Shown here: positions 55,434 to 64,000 of the stretch, one piece after another
Position numbering within the stretch: the stretch's first letter is position 1
Layout of the letters: each line of letters opens with the position of its first letter
From: Mycocentrospora acerina
Taxonomy: Eukaryota > Ascomycota > Dothideomycetes > Pleosporales
DNA length: 64,000 nucleotides
NCBI GenBank assembly: GCA_022701365.1
Contig: JAKUHH010000030.1
Location: forward strand, 249,107-313,106
Reading direction: 5' to 3'
The notes under the pieces: generated by a model
Seen by the model: the letters and a program-made list of their open reading frames with translations, nothing else
Databases searched by the model: none
Told to the model about the DNA's origin: nothing
Made by a program: the position numbers and the translations under genes

Positions 55434-56035
55434 TGGTAAATGCAGCATCTGGACGGTGAAGTGTAAAGAATGACACGAGATTGATTGACGCCTTTGAGTT
55501 GATACCCAATGTACTATGTACATGGGAAGACCGCAGTTGACAACTTCACCACAATATTGCACTTTACCATGTTTCTGCAGGGCTTTGCTGATAGCTTCGA
55601 ACAGCTATTGTGTCTCTGCTCTGAGCTTGGTCATGGCCTGAAGTCCCAAACGCTTTACCAATATTTGCTAAACGAAAGCTGCTGAGATTGGTCTCAAGAT
55701 CTTCGGACCACTATACATATCAAAGGCATTTGCAAAGACAAATGTGCTTGAAGCCAGTCAGGCAAAAGTACAGAGAGGCTCTGGCCAAGCAAGGCATGCT
55801 GGGGATGGACAAGACAATGGTGAGCACAACGGTGGAAGCAACAGTCACAAGAAGCAAAGTCATAGTAAGGCAGAGCAGTATAGCGCCTGTTCACGCTACA
55901 TTTTACAACCCCAGTTGCACCAATGGACCCCGCTTGCAACCCCTTTCCATTCTAGCCTTTTGCATTTATGCCGGATATTCAACCAACGTTAAATTTACTT
56001 TGCATATTTTCAATTGGAAAAGTCTTTCTTTCTTT
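55434..56035. other. Convergent 3' intergenic region
   Basis: About 600 bases between CUS2 (+) and the SnoaL-like gene (-). The plus-strand frame from 55688 overlaps the SnoaL-like gene antisense and is not supported. Confidence 0.5.
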
Positions 56036-56500
56036 TCACCCATGGAGAACCGCAATATCACCCGTAGTCCACTGAATCTTGATCTCCCACTTTTTGATCT
56101 TCCACAAGCCATCGCTACCATCCTTGACAAGATCTATAGAGTACAAAGACGACGCCGTGTACGAAGTGTCCTCGGGCTTGAGCGCATCCTCCGGTCGAAC
56201 ATGATACGAGATGGCGTGAGCAGTCATGGATGCCGTGTCCGCGTCGTCCTTGATCTCAACGCGAATGTTGCTGATGATGTGCGTGGTGACCAGGGCGAAG
56301 ACCCTGAGGAAGAAGTCATTGATCGCGGTCCAGCCTTCGATAGCGATTGGACCGGCGAGAACAGCCATGCTCTCGTTCTTCAGGCATGCTGACTCAAACA
56401 GATCGTGATCGTTGGTGTCGATGCCGAGGACGCACCGGTGGAGAGCGTCTGCGATGGCTTCGCGCGGACTTAGTCCTGTGAGCGTGACAAGCTTGGCCAT
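56036..56500 (-). CDS. SnoaL/NTF2-like fold protein
   Basis: A single-exon frame of 154 aa. The pattern PREAIADALHRCVLGIDTNDHDLFESACLKNE followed by a curved-sheet sequence (SNIRVEIKDDADTASMTAHAISYH, SLYSIDLVKDGSDGLWKIKKWEIKIQW) fits a SnoaL-like NTF2 superfamily domain. Members serve as small-molecule cyclases, isomerases or simple ligand-binding folds, so no reaction is proposed. The frame begins at 56500 and is divergent with the RtcB-like gene across 490 bases. Confidence 0.8.
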   Translation of the reverse strand: MAKLVTLTGLSPREAIADALHRCVLGIDTNDHDLFESACLKNESMAVLAGPIAIEGWTAINDFFLRVFALVTTHIISNIRVEIKDDADTASMTAHAISYHVRPEDALKPEDTSYTASSLYSIDLVKDGSDGLWKIKKWEIKIQWTTGDIAVLHG

Positions 56501-56990
56501 TGTGTGAAAGGAAGCGTAGTTAATAAGTAGATGCTAGAGAATATGTGTAGTTGCTGTGACGCAAGTCACTTCCCCTTTCTAGCAAGTGAAGCTCTATATA
56601 TTTCCATTCTACCCGACATGTTCCTACGACGTTAAGCCTACGCGCATTTACCGGATGTAAAAGTCACAAATGAGGAAAGTAAGGATCTAGCGGAGATGTA
56701 AGACGGAGAAAAAATACTGCGCGCAGACCGACATGATTCTGTTTGTGCACCCTCTGCATAGCCACAAGCTTCCTAGATAGTCATTATGAGTAATTTGTTA
56801 TACAAGAACCATCACACACATGCAGGGTCTTTAACACTAGATGAAAACGGTAATTAATTTGATCATAAGAACTGGTAGGGACGACGAATGTGTTTAACTT
56901 TACAATCAGCAGCAATCACTCCAAGTTCAAGCACCGCTTACATTTTCCGATATCAAGTGGTTTTCCGGCACGTGTGAGTACCCATTACTC
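56501..56990. other. Divergent promoter region
   Basis: A 490-base spacer between the SnoaL-like gene (-) and the RtcB-like gene (+). It is fairly AT-rich near 56740-56900. No gene was seen. Confidence 0.5.
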
Positions 56991-58758
56991 ATGCCAGCTA
57001 CGCGCCTCACCGTCGCGCTCAACGCGCAGCAATCACAGAGAGCTCCACTGCTAGTTCCCGCGTCTGCATCGGTCGATCCCGCGTCTGCGTCTTCGGTCCG
57101 CGCACTGGTTCTCAAGACGGCGCAGACGAAACTGCGTCTCAAAAAGCCAGTGCGCATCTTTGTTGGAGGCACGGGGCAAGAACTACTCAGCAGCGGGGAG
57201 TGGAGGGATAGTATCAAAAACGATGTTGTGCTGCTTGTTTCTGGTGGGGAGGATTATGTTGGTGTGAAGAAGGTGGTTGGCGTGCCAGGTACGTGAATGA
57301 GTGGATGAGCAGGTTTGCGCAGGTTTGGCGCTTTTTAGTTCTTGTTTTTTTTTCTAGGGTAGCTGACTTGTATGTATAACTGTAGACACAAACCCGGATT
57401 GTCCTTTTGAAGTGCTTGCGTCGAAAGCGCCACTTGAGGGACACTCAATTTCACAGCTTGCCAATACTGCGCGTTCGCTTCCCGGGATTGTTTATGGCGT
57501 CGGTCAGCCTGATCTTCATCCTGGCACAAAGTTTCCTATTGGTGCCGTGTTTGTCTCAAAGGGATGGATCCATCCACCGTTGATTGGGTCTGATATTGGC
57601 TGTGGAATGGCATGGTATAAGACTACTTTGTCCAGAAAGCAAGTTGATGGTGATAAAGGGAAGAGAGTCGCCGAAAAACTGCGAGGCTTGGAAGGAACAT
57701 GGCGCACACATGCGGATAGGGAGTTGTGGCTTCAAGATGAGGAGGGTAGTTGCTCAGCGGGAAAAGAGTGGGATAGTGCGCTGGGGACTATTGGAGCTGG
57801 CAACCATTTTGCAGAGATTCAGATTGTCGAGGAACTGTCACTTGGTGAAGGTGACGCCATGGGTCTGCGTCAAGATGATGTTATTCTGTTGGTGCATTCT
57901 GGATCGAGAGGGTATGGGGGAAGTATTCTCCGGAAGTATACGACAGAATCTCACAGCAGCTTCAAGGAAGACAGCACTGAGGCGCTTGAGTATATGAAAG
58001 AGCATGACAAAGCCTGTCGATGGGCAAAGGCAAATCGGGACCTGATTGCTGTGCGATTCTTGTCGTGTCTCGAACCAGGACAAGACGCTTGGGAGTTGGG
58101 TAGCTCAGATGGTGATAACGTGGACATTGCAGACATCAGTTCGACTAAAAAAACTCTACAGCAGAGGAGAGTCGTTGATATTTGGCACAACAATGTCGAA
58201 CGCATCTTATGGCCACCGTCCCCACCGCCCTCATCTGCACAAGATGACGCAACATCGCCTTCAGCATTGACAGACGTAACGACTACTCTATCTCTCAACA
58301 ACCTCGCATCCGAACAAGGCTACGTCTACGTCCACCGCAAAGGCGCAGCACCAACGCACAACCCCACCACGCATCTCCCTCTTACCATACTCCCTCTTCC
58401 TGGCTCCCGAGGAACTCCAACTCTCATCCTCCAACCGACTTTCTCTGCAACCACATCCTGGGGTCTCAAGAACGCTCTGTCTCTCGCCCACGGGGCCGGA
58501 CGGGCCATGTCACGCGCAAAAGCCCTCTCGACATTAGCACAAAAGTACAAGGGTCAAAACATCTTGGAGCCCAGGTCGTCGGACAGCCACGGCACGTGGG
58601 TGGTATGTGATGAGAAAGATCTCGTATGGGAGGAAGCGCCGGAGGCGTACAAGGACATTGAGGCTGTGGCACAGGATTTGGTGGATGTTGGGGTTGCACG
58701 CGTTGTGGGGAGGTGTAGGGCAAGGGTTAGCTACAAAGTCCGGATCGAGGGGCGATGA
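56991..58758 (+). CDS. RtcB-family RNA ligase with an N-terminal extra domain
   Basis: Predicted 556 aa from two exons split by a 97-bp intron (57289-57385). The RtcB core (about 105-550) shows the Mn-binding and GMP motifs in order: QPDLHPGTKFPIGAVF, GSDIGCGMAWY (C172), TIGAGNHFAEIQ (H240), VHSGSRGYGG (H270), DIWHNNVE (H367), YVHRKGAAP, LPLPGSRGTPT and AHGAGRAMSR with the guanylated-type His (H468). All key residues look intact, so activity is plausible. Fungi normally join tRNA exons with Trl1, so this protein probably has another repair or RNA role. Residues 1-100 are an extra small domain (LKLRLKKPVRIFVGGTG ... VLLVSGGEDYVG), possibly ubiquitin- or doublecortin-like. Confidence 0.9.
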
Positions 58759-60217
58759 TGCAGCGTTGGTGGCTCAGTGGGGAGGCACATGTTGGTCGAC
58801 TTGTGAGAGGGGTGCGAGATGGATCCCAGTGCGAAGTTGGTACCAGTGCGACAATGGCCGATCTCAATCACGGCTGTTATGGTCAAGACAAACAGTGGGC
58901 GATGTTTCGTGTTGAGTATGTCATTGACAGTGCATCACCCAGATCATTCAGACAGATATGCCGCATCGCATCCGCTCTTCCGGCCAGATCTTGGATACTA
59001 TTTCCATTCCCGTCGCTGCGGTCCAAGTCATGTCGTGGGTTTGCCTCAGGAACAGGTGCAACACCCGCCGTCCAGAAGACAAGTTCGCCCGCCAAACCAC
59101 CTATTTCCGTCGTCGACGTGAAACAGCGAAGGTGCTGGCACTGATAGTTGGCACGTTGGCCTGAAATGCAGTTTCTTTGCGTCGGGAACAAGGCGGGCCC
59201 CTGGACCAACCAGCAGACCAAGCTACGGGCCGCAGCTTGGTGTAAATTTGGATCAACGAAAGGCTTGGATGGTATCTGGTGTTGAAACAAAGCGGACAAC
59301 GCAGACGGCGAGTTTTTTCTTCTCGCGACTCCAGCGACGTTGATTTCGCAGTGCTGCGGCGACGGTGCCGCGCAATGCCATGCCATGCAGCTGTGCCGGT
59401 CTTTTGCATTGCCAGCTGTTGGTTGTCATGCGCTACCCAGCCTCCTGCGCCAGTCTCGCGCGTGCGGACCTTTCGCATCTCCAAGACTTACAATTGGCCT
59501 CTTTGCGGGCTTCTTTCTTATGGCCGACTCGCGCGCGATTGGCTGTCAACGGCTTGTTTCAAACACGGCGCCCCGTGCGTCTCCCTAGCGTAGGCGACAA
59601 ACAAACGTTCTGCCTCCTTTCAATTTGGAAGACCAAGCGACAAGCAGCAGGGCTTTGCCCAGAGCCAATTGCAGGCGTGCAGGTGGCCTTGTGTGGAAGC
59701 ATCTTCGCTGTGTGCTGCACGAGCATGGCCGATGGGCCGCCTGGCGGGCTGGTGCGTGTATTGGGTACTGGGCCCCCAACCTCTCAGCCCTAGCTTCACT
59801 GCGGCTGCGTCTGGCGCGTATCTATATAGGGAGGGGTGAGCGCCCTTGCAAATGTACTGCATCATCATTTCCAGTGTACAGTTATATTCCACTTGCGATT
59901 TCCCAGGTCAAGGTTCTGTCATTCGCGCCCATCCAAGTGACGATCGATCCTACCCTTCACATCTAGTGACGTCGGCTTAATCTCATTCGTTCAAATACGA
60001 TCAAAGAGGTAAATACATTTGCTTTTTGGTCCACGCCCTCCCATTCACTGTCCTTTTCCCCCTACATAATCGGCCTGATCGCCAGCCTGCTTTCCCATTT
60101 GCCTCAATTCTGCCCACTCATTCAATCCATCCCACTTGCTCAACTCACACTCGCTAAATTACCTCACAGTCTTTACAACCTTCTTTCTCTACACACCACT
60201 CAATAATTACCACCAAA
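58759..60217. other. Intergenic region, no gene seen
   Basis: About 1.46 kb between two plus-strand genes. The right end (60030-60215) is C/T-rich, consistent with a strong fungal promoter and 5' UTR for the secreted protein gene. No supported frame was found. Confidence 0.5.
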
Positions 60218-61043
60218 ATGCGCGTCCAATTTCTCTCTGTTCTCGCTGCGGCGTCTGTTGCCGTCAACGCCCAGTCTTCGGCTGTTGTCCCTGCTCCTAA
60301 AGTCTCCGGCAACCCTATCGGTGCCGTCTACGTTGCCACTCTGCCAGTAGTTGCGAATAGCACTGTCCGGGGCTCCGTCACTGGGTCATCGGCTGCAGAT
60401 GGAACTGGCGTCAAGTTCACCGTCTCCATTTCTGGCCTGCCGACTGAGGGCGGTCCATTCATGTACCACATCCACGAGAAGCCCGTTCCGTCCAATGGCA
60501 ACTGCACTGGCACTGGTGCTCATCTCGACCCATACAAGCGCGGCGAGGTCCCGATTTGCGATGCCAGCAAACCCGAGACATGCCAGACTGGTGATCTCAG
60601 CGGAAAATTTGGCAACATGACAAGTCAAGCGTGGGCTCAAGAGTAAGTTATTGCCATGTCCAACTGTTTGATTGGCTGACTAAAGTGTAAATAGATATGT
60701 TGATTTGTACTCTGCCACCCGACCTGACAATGTTGCTTTCTTCGGTAACCTGTCCTTTGTCGTCCATCTTTCTGACAAGAAGCGTATTGCATGCGCCAAC
60801 TTCACCCTTGCGGCTGCAGGCTACCCAGTCTCAACTGGAGCTGTTTCTTCTGGCTATGCCCTTCCTACCGGATCCGGCGCTTCTAACAACACTGCTGTGC
60901 CAATGCCAACCGGTGGCGTAACAGGCGCCCCGATCTTGCCTTCCGCGTCCCCATCAAGGCTGCCAGAATCCAACGATGCAGCTGGAAAGCTCATCAGTGG
61001 CACTGCCGCCATCTTTGCTGCCGCAGCTGTCCTGATGTTCTAG
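60218..61043 (+). CDS. Secreted GPI-anchored Cu-only superoxide dismutase-like protein
   Basis: Predicted 257 aa from two exons with an intron at 60643-60694. It has a signal peptide (1-~18, MRVQFLSVLAAASVAVNA) and an SOD-like beta-barrel. Copper-type histidines are YHIHEK (H84, H86), GTGAHLDP (H102) and FVVHLSDKKRIACANF (H166). The Zn-binding loop of Cu/Zn SOD is not evident, as in fungal Cu-only SODs (for example Candida SOD5). After a Ser/Thr/Gly/Pro stalk the chain ends in a hydrophobic tail (GTAAIFAAAAVLMF) typical of GPI signals. It would dispose of superoxide at the cell wall. Potential N-glycosylation sites (NST, NCT, NMT, NLS, NFT) are numerous. Confidence 0.85.
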
Positions 61044-61984
61044 ACCGTACAGACAGTGTGAGCCCTCTAAGCAGATGTTTATGAGGACGCTTTTGAGTTG
61101 GGTTTCGCATGGAATGTAGAGATGCGAATTGGCGTTACGGATGATTGTTATTGATACCAGGTGGACGGGGCTTTTCCCGCCATCGCTGCACGACTGGGTT
61201 CACTTCTTTTCAGGCATGTCATGTATATGACAGCCTACTTTTTAATTCGATTTGGGGGGTTTATGTAATGAGGGTCAATGAAGAATGTACATACTACGAA
61301 ATCAGACAAGACCCTGAATATTGGCTACCTTTCCTAAAGTGAACGTTAACCGAGTGATGATCGGATCCTGCCCGTGCAAGCCGTGCAAGCTGCATGATGT
61401 GATTGAGGCTCCAACCGAGGGTCAGGCAGGCGAGGAGCACTTCCGCACTCACTCCCTCCGCTCTCAACCCTTCCTCCCATGCTCGTTCACTGATGATCAC
61501 TGTTCAATGCTGATTCAGGAGTACCCACCCTGCGGATAACATCACAACCCACCACGAATCGCCCGAAACTTCTCCGTGTCTTCTGGACATGACTTTGCAT
61601 TTCTCGCGATTGGCCAACAGACGATCGTCTCGAGCTTCTCCCCGCACCACGCTAATGCTGAGCTCCCCAGGACCAGCCCCATGGCGGAGCGGTTCCGCTA
61701 CACATTTTCCAAGAAAATCCATGTTCGTGTGGATGCACGGCGGAATCCCCGCACCACAGCGTACGTCAGAAGAGACCCAACTGCGGCTTGAGATGGGCTT
61801 AGTTCTCCCATTTCTGCGAGGAAAGGCTTATCGGAAGGGCGGCAGCGCAAGATATAAGTCTCGGGTTGAGGGCTTGATATTTTAAATTCTTCCGTCACGT
61901 TCACTTCCATTTACTTCTTTGCCTGGCAGGCTCCCTCTCCCTCTTCCTCTCAAAATCACTAGATAGCGAGTGTTGGTTGGAAAC
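61044..61984. other. Intergenic region upstream of the P450 gene
   Basis: About 940 bases. A TATAAG sequence at 61854-61859 lies 131 bases before the P450 ATG and could be its TATA element. No gene was seen. Confidence 0.45.
61854..61859 (+). promoter_or_regulatory. TATA-like element of the P450 gene
   Basis: TATAAG in AT-poor surroundings, 131 bases upstream of the P450 start. Position fits a core promoter; this is pattern only. Confidence 0.3.
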
Positions 61985-63690
61985 ATGACGATTCCAATTT
62001 ATGTTGCTGGTGCGGTGGTGTTGTTGTATGGGCTGTACCGGGTGCTGTACGGGACGGATACGCCGCATATCAAGGGGTTGCCTGAGATTCCTGGACTACC
62101 GTTGTTTGGAAGCTTGTTGGAATTGGGGACGAATCATGCAAAGGTTGCGCAAGGATGGGCGGAGAAGTATGGGCCGGTCTTCCAGGTGCGGATGGGCAAC
62201 AGGGTATGTTGATATGCATTGCCAGTTTGAGGCGATGATGGAAATACGAGTATGGGAGGATGTATATGGCTGACACTGAACCTTAGAGAATCGTCTTCGC
62301 AAACTCGTTCGACTCGGTCCGCCACCTCTGGATCACAAACCAATCTGCCCTGATTTCCCGGCCTATGCTGCACACCTTCCACAAGGTCGTTTCCTCGTCG
62401 CAGGGTTTCACAATCGGTACCTCGCCATGGGACGAGTCGTGCAAGAACCGCCGCAAGGCCGCAGCCACAGCTCTCAACCGTCCGGCCGTGCAGTCGTACA
62501 TGCCACTCATCGACCTCGAGTCCACCGTGTCAATCAAAGAACTGCTCCTCGACAGCAATGGCGGAGAGATCGATCTTGACCCGCGAGCATACTGGCAGCG
62601 ATATGCATTGAACACCAGCCTGACACTGAACTACGGATACCGCATCGACGGCGACAAGGAAGCACCGCTACTGAAGGAAATTGTGGATGTAGAGCGCGGA
62701 GTAGGGAACTTTCGATCGACGAGCAATAACTGGCAGGATTACATCCCACTGTTGCGGCTGCTACCAAACCAGAGTAACGAGGCGGTCAAGTTCAGGGAGA
62801 GGAGGGACGTGTATATGGATCGGTTGCTGAATACGCTGCAAGACAAGATTGAGAAGGGAACAGACAAGCCATGCATTACGGGAAATATTATCAAGGATCC
62901 AGAGGCAAAGTTGACTCGAGGTATGCCTCCCCCACCCCCCTTTTTTTCCTCAAGAAACGAACCCCTACTAACGATACCCCACCCTCTAGCTGAGATAAAA
63001 TCCATCTGCCTAACCATGGTGTCCGCCGGTCTCGACACCGTCCCCGGCAACCTCATCATGGGCATCGCGTTCCTCGCCTCCCCCCTCGGCCTCCCCATCC
63101 AAGCGCGCGCTTATGAAGAAATCAAACGTGTCTACCCCAACAACGACGCCTGGCACCAATGCATCCACGAAGAAAAAATCCCTTACATCACGGCCCTCTA
63201 CAAGGAAATCCTCCGCTACTGGACCGTGATCCCCATCTGCCTGCCCCGCGTCAGCATCAAGCCCATTGTCTGGGAAGGCGTCACCATTCCCACGGGCACA
63301 ACCTTTTACATGAACGCCTACGCCGCCGACTACGACGGCACACACTTCAAGAACCCCGACACCTTTGACCCCGAGCGCTACCTCAACGTCCCAGACGGCG
63401 CAGGCACGCCGCACTACGGCTACGGCGCGGGATCGCGCATGTGTGTCGGCAGCCACTTGGCGAACCGCGAGCTGTACACTGCATTTGTAAGGCTGATTAG
63501 CGCGTTTGAATTCACGCCGCCAAAGGATAAGGCGGATCAGGCAGTCATGGATTGCCTCGAGGCGAATAGCTTGCCGACGAGTTTGACCATGGAGCCAAAG
63601 TATTTCAAGGTGGGGTTTAAGCCGAGGGATAGGAAGGTGTTGGATAGGTGGATAAGGGAGAGTGAGGAGAAGACGCAGGGGTTGAGATGA
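61985..63690 (+). CDS. Cytochrome P450, CYP504-like (aryl-acetate hydroxylase type)
   Basis: Predicted 517 aa from three exons; introns at 62204-62286 and 62921-62989. An N-terminal membrane anchor (TIPIYVAGAVVLLYGLYRVL) is followed by the Pro-rich hinge LPEIPGLPLFG. The I-helix region is CLTMVSAGLDTVPGNL, with an unusual AGLDT oxygen-activation site as in CYP504. The ExxR motif is KEILRYW (E357/R360), and the heme loop is YGAGSRMCVGSHLANREL (C436). The C-terminus PTSLTMEPKYFKVGFKPRDRKVLDRWIRESEEKTQGL closely follows the CYP504 pattern (fungal phenylacetate and hydroxyphenylacetate hydroxylases, PhacA/PhacB). Substrate is inferred. The GTG frame at 61970 is not the start. Confidence 0.9.
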
Positions 63691-63904
63691 GAGGGGAGAG
63701 GGGAGATGGGAGAGGGAAGAAGCGATTTGGATATAGACTTGGATCAACCACTTGCATGTGTTCTAGGTGTTTGGCTAGCGAAGAGTCAACAACACATGGG
63801 TTGACTCTCGAATGCGAATTGACTTTGCTCTAATTTTATTTTTTATTTTTGAAAAAAATCAAGTCATATACCTCCCTCATTCATTTCAACCATTTCAACA
63901 ACCC

Positions 63905-64000
63905 CTAAGCCACTTTGTTCGTGACGTCGACAAACTTCTGCCACTCCTGGTATGCTACGCCGCTCTGAATAGCCCACTTTGCCCTTCTCACGCCCTCCTT
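63905..64000 (-). CDS. Partial 3' end of a minus-strand gene (possible anthranilate phosphoribosyltransferase)
   Basis: The minus strand is open from the right edge to a TAG at 63905-63907 and encodes 31 residues: KEGVRRAKWAIQSG ... EWQKFVDVTNKVA. The pattern of a helix ending in SG followed by a final helix resembles the C-terminus of fungal anthranilate phosphoribosyltransferase (tryptophan pathway), but 31 residues do not settle it. The 214-base gap to the P450 stop is shared 3' flank. The gene continues beyond the window. Confidence 0.45.
   Translation of the reverse strand, partial: KEGVRRAKWAIQSGVAYQEWQKFVDVTNKVA

Noticed and set aside
55688..56392. 234-aa plus-strand open frame
   Set aside because: Overlaps the SnoaL-like gene antisense, with no family resemblance of its own.
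59365..59793. 142-aa plus-strand frame in the gap before the SOD-like gene
   Set aside because: Cys/Ala/Arg-rich chance frame overlapping others; no splice-linked extension or motif.
1..64000. CRISPR arrays, rRNA and tRNA genes
   Set aside because: No regularly spaced direct repeats with unique spacers, no rRNA-like sequence and no tRNA T-loop/cloverleaf pattern were found by eye. A tRNAscan run would be needed to exclude intron-containing tRNAs.

Overview
The window is a gene-dense stretch of a filamentous ascomycete genome (Pezizomycotina). A Pleosporales-like dothideomycete is the best guess. The evidence is many short spliceosomal introns of 46-110 bp with GT..CTAAC/CTAAT..AG signals, non-operonic genes on both strands, and fungus-specific families: an Mtr-type AAAP permease, an AzgA purine permease, an RGS/LOV photoreceptor, a CYP504-type P450 and a GPI-type Cu-only SOD. 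No CRISPR array, rRNA, recognisable tRNA or intact transposon was seen. Exon joins were derived by hand from splice motifs, reading phase and family conservation.

Layout. 1-3.7 kb: a gene tail running off the left edge, a mitochondrial HMG-box protein (-) and a mitochondrial branched-chain aminotransferase (-). 4.3-11.4 kb: an SCYL2-type pseudokinase (+), a neutral amino-acid permease (+) and the phospholipid methyltransferase OPI3 (+). 12.4-23.4 kb: beta-tubulin (-), alkaline ceramidase (-), prefoldin subunit 1 (+), E2 of branched-chain keto-acid dehydrogenase (-) and replication factor SLD3 (+). 24.3-37 kb: an uncharacterised 822-aa Ser-rich protein (+) and a giant (about 2,645 aa) low-complexity protein (+) built from repeated WG-plus-polylysine modules. 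38-47 kb: CK2 beta (-), a LOV photoreceptor (+), about 2.7 kb of gene-free DNA rich in microsatellites, and the AzgA purine permease (-). 48-56.5 kb: a degenerate methyltransferase-like protein (+), an AhpC/TSA-like protein (+), a TLC-domain membrane protein (-), the splicing factor CUS2/Tat-SF1 (+) and a SnoaL-like protein (-). 57-64 kb: an RtcB-family RNA ligase (+), a Cu-only SOD-like surface protein (+), a CYP504-like P450 (+) and the 3' end of a further gene (-) cut by the right edge.

Functional links. The aminotransferase and the BCKDH E2 catalyse consecutive parts of branched-chain amino-acid catabolism and lie about 14 kb apart. OPI3 and the ceramidase are both ER lipid enzymes. Otherwise the window looks like ordinary housekeeping DNA rather than a gene cluster. 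The most unusual items are the giant WG/K-repeat protein, an RtcB ligase carrying an extra N-terminal domain, a tyrosine at beta-tubulin position 6 (a benzimidazole-resistance site in other fungi), and the LOV photoreceptor.
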